Shown here: positions 5,278-5,541 of the stretch, one piece after another
Layout of the letters: every line of letters begins with the position of its first letter
Position numbering within the stretch: the first letter of the stretch is position 1
NCBI GenBank assembly: GCA_013696595.1
Contig: JACCYG010000013.1
Coordinates: 1 to 5,541, forward strand
Direction of reading: 5' to 3'
Length of the DNA stretch: 5,541 nucleotides
DNA from: Actinomycetota bacterium
Lineage (GTDB): Bacteria; Actinomycetota; Thermoleophilia; Gaiellales; Gaiellaceae
Notes under the pieces: generated by a model
Seen by the model: the letters and a program-made list of their open reading frames with translations, nothing else
What the model was told of the DNA's origin: nothing
Database searches by the model: none
Program-made: the position numbers and the translations under genes

Positions 5278-5301
5278 AAAGCGCACACGGGTGTGCGCTT
5301 T
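5278..5301. terminator. Hairpin with T-run on the minus strand, second terminator candidate
   Basis: AAAGCGCACAC (5278-5288) and GTGTGCGCTTT (5291-5301) are perfectly complementary, so the real loop is about four bases. On the minus strand the stem ends in a run of five T, the form of a classical intrinsic terminator for leftward transcription. On the plus strand only TTT follows. It may shield the synthase gene from antisense transcription. Confidence 0.45.
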
Positions 5302-5345
5302 CGCAAAGAGAGCGCGCACCCCTGTAGCCACGAAGCCGTCCAAGA

Positions 5346-5376
5346 GCCCTTCAAAACGGAAAGTTTTCGCAAGGGC
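5346..5376 (+). other. Interrupted hairpin of unknown role
   Basis: The outer arms GCCCTT (5346-5351) and AAGGGC (5371-5376) and inner arms AAAAC (5353-5357) and GTTTT (5363-5367) pair perfectly. They enclose a GGAAA loop and a small asymmetric internal loop (one base against three). It lies about 100 bases before the glycosyltransferase start. It could be a structured leader element if a promoter lies upstream, or a 3' structure of the preceding transcript. Confidence 0.4.
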
Positions 5377-5420
5377 GATACTTTTGTCAACGGTCCGGAG
5401 TCCCGACTGCGTGCCGCGAG

Positions 5421-5437
5421 CGTTCGACGCCCGAACG
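5421..5437. repeat. Short perfect inverted repeat before the glycosyltransferase gene
   Basis: CGTTCG (5421-5426) and CGAACG (5432-5437) are perfect complements around five bases, ending 22 bases before the TACAAT box. The position would suit an activator or repressor site. The short arms allow no strong claim. Confidence 0.3.
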
Positions 5438-5459
5438 ACCGCCGAAAACGGCCTCGACT

Positions 5460-5465
5460 TACAAT
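5460..5465 (+). promoter_or_regulatory. Possible promoter -10 of the glycosyltransferase gene
   Basis: TACAAT matches TATAAT at five of six positions and ends ten bases before the ATG at 5476, predicting a leader of only a few bases. No -35 is evident. GGAG directly abuts the ATG, too close to act as a normal Shine-Dalgarno site, which fits near-leaderless translation. Confidence 0.4.
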
Positions 5466-5475
5466 CGTTTCGGAG

Positions 5476-5541
5476 ATGGGCCTTCGCATCTGCATGGTCA
5501 CGCCGTTCGCGTGGTCCCAGCCGCATCCGGTGAACGAGCAC
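5476..5541 (+). CDS. GT4-type glycosyltransferase, first 22 codons, cut by window edge
   Basis: Only residues 1-22 are visible: MGLRICMVTPFAWSQPHPVN, then Glu-His at the edge. The pattern of basic residue, short hydrophobic strand I-C-M-V, T-P-F/Y, and then a turn leading to V-x-x-H is how GT4 (GT-B fold) sugar transferases such as PimA and other nucleotide-sugar-dependent mannosyl- or glucosyltransferases begin. Many of them have G-G-V before that histidine region; here it is H-P-V. The start is the ATG at 5476, with no alternative start codon just upstream in frame. The position after the inositol lipid genes makes glycosylation of phosphatidylinositol, as in PIM synthesis, a possible role. 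Too little sequence is present to name donor or acceptor, and this class has many other substrates. Confidence 0.65.
   Translation, partial: MGLRICMVTPFAWSQPHPVNEH

Larger units (their letters stand above)
5158..5475. other. Non-coding gap rich in hairpins
   Basis: These 318 bases lie between the synthase stop and the glycosyltransferase start. No coding frame here resembles a known protein, and no tRNA or recognised riboswitch is seen. The stretch holds at least five inverted repeats: a GC-rich hairpin near the upstream stop, a pair of mutually exclusive stems at 5278-5321, an interrupted stem at 5346-5376, a 6-bp stem at 5421-5437, and GCCG-AAAA-CGGC at 5441-5452. A -10-like TACAAT lies near its right end. 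Confidence 0.6.

Noticed and set aside
5280..5440. Possible riboswitch (c-di-GMP or c-di-AMP type) or tRNA in the gap before the glycosyltransferase
   Set aside because: Hairpins are present, but the conserved core bases of these riboswitch classes are not recognisable. The GTTCGA word at 5421-5426 lacks the flanking T-arm stem and acceptor stem of a tRNA.
1..5541. CRISPR arrays, insertion sequences, phage or plasmid genes
   Set aside because: No regularly spaced repeats, transposase-like frames or terminal repeat pairs were seen. The gene content is chromosomal housekeeping and lipid metabolism.

Overview
The window is high-GC bacterial chromosomal DNA, most likely from an actinomycete-type organism. 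The evidence is the strong G/C third-position bias, an actinobacterial-type inositol-3-phosphate synthase, and a phosphatidylinositol-phosphate synthase of the mycobacterial kind. Several genes also have a -10-like hexamer a few bases before the start codon and no Shine-Dalgarno sequence, which is the leaderless pattern common in Actinomycetota. The flavour resembles deep-branching groups such as Thermoleophilia, but that placement is inference.

Layout: (1) 1-607, minus strand: N-terminal 202 codons of the chaperone DnaK, with a good RBS and an extended -10 promoter. (2) 862-1056, minus strand: a small CsbD-family stress protein with a hairpin downstream and a possible sigma-B-like promoter. 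(3) 1141-2130, plus strand: complete MoaA (GTP 3',8-cyclase, molybdenum cofactor), divergent from the CsbD gene and closed by a very strong hairpin at 2133-2173. (4) 2252-5157, plus strand: a tight cluster of three genes. These are a PAP2/Aur1-like membrane phosphatase or phosphotransferase, a CDP-alcohol phosphatidyltransferase of the phosphatidylinositol-phosphate synthase type, and an inositol-3-phosphate synthase with two ribbon-helix-helix (RHH) DNA-binding repeats fused to its N terminus. (5) 5158-5475: a non-coding stretch rich in hairpins. (6) 5476 to the edge: the first 22 codons of a GT4-type glycosyltransferase.

Region 4 onward reads as an inositol-phospholipid module. The synthase makes inositol-3-phosphate (equivalent to L-myo-inositol-1-phosphate). 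The CDP-alcohol phosphatidyltransferase couples it to CDP-diacylglycerol to give phosphatidylinositol phosphate. The PAP2 protein is a plausible candidate for removing that phosphate, and the glycosyltransferase could then glycosylate the lipid, as in PIM synthesis. The last two roles are inferred from context only.

The most unusual object is the RHH-RHH-inositol phosphate synthase fusion. A perfect 20-bp inverted repeat lies directly before it and overlaps its likely -10 element. A well-formed internal ribosome binding site and ATG would also release the enzyme without the DNA-binding part. Together these suggest an autoregulating enzyme-repressor controlling inositol lipid synthesis.
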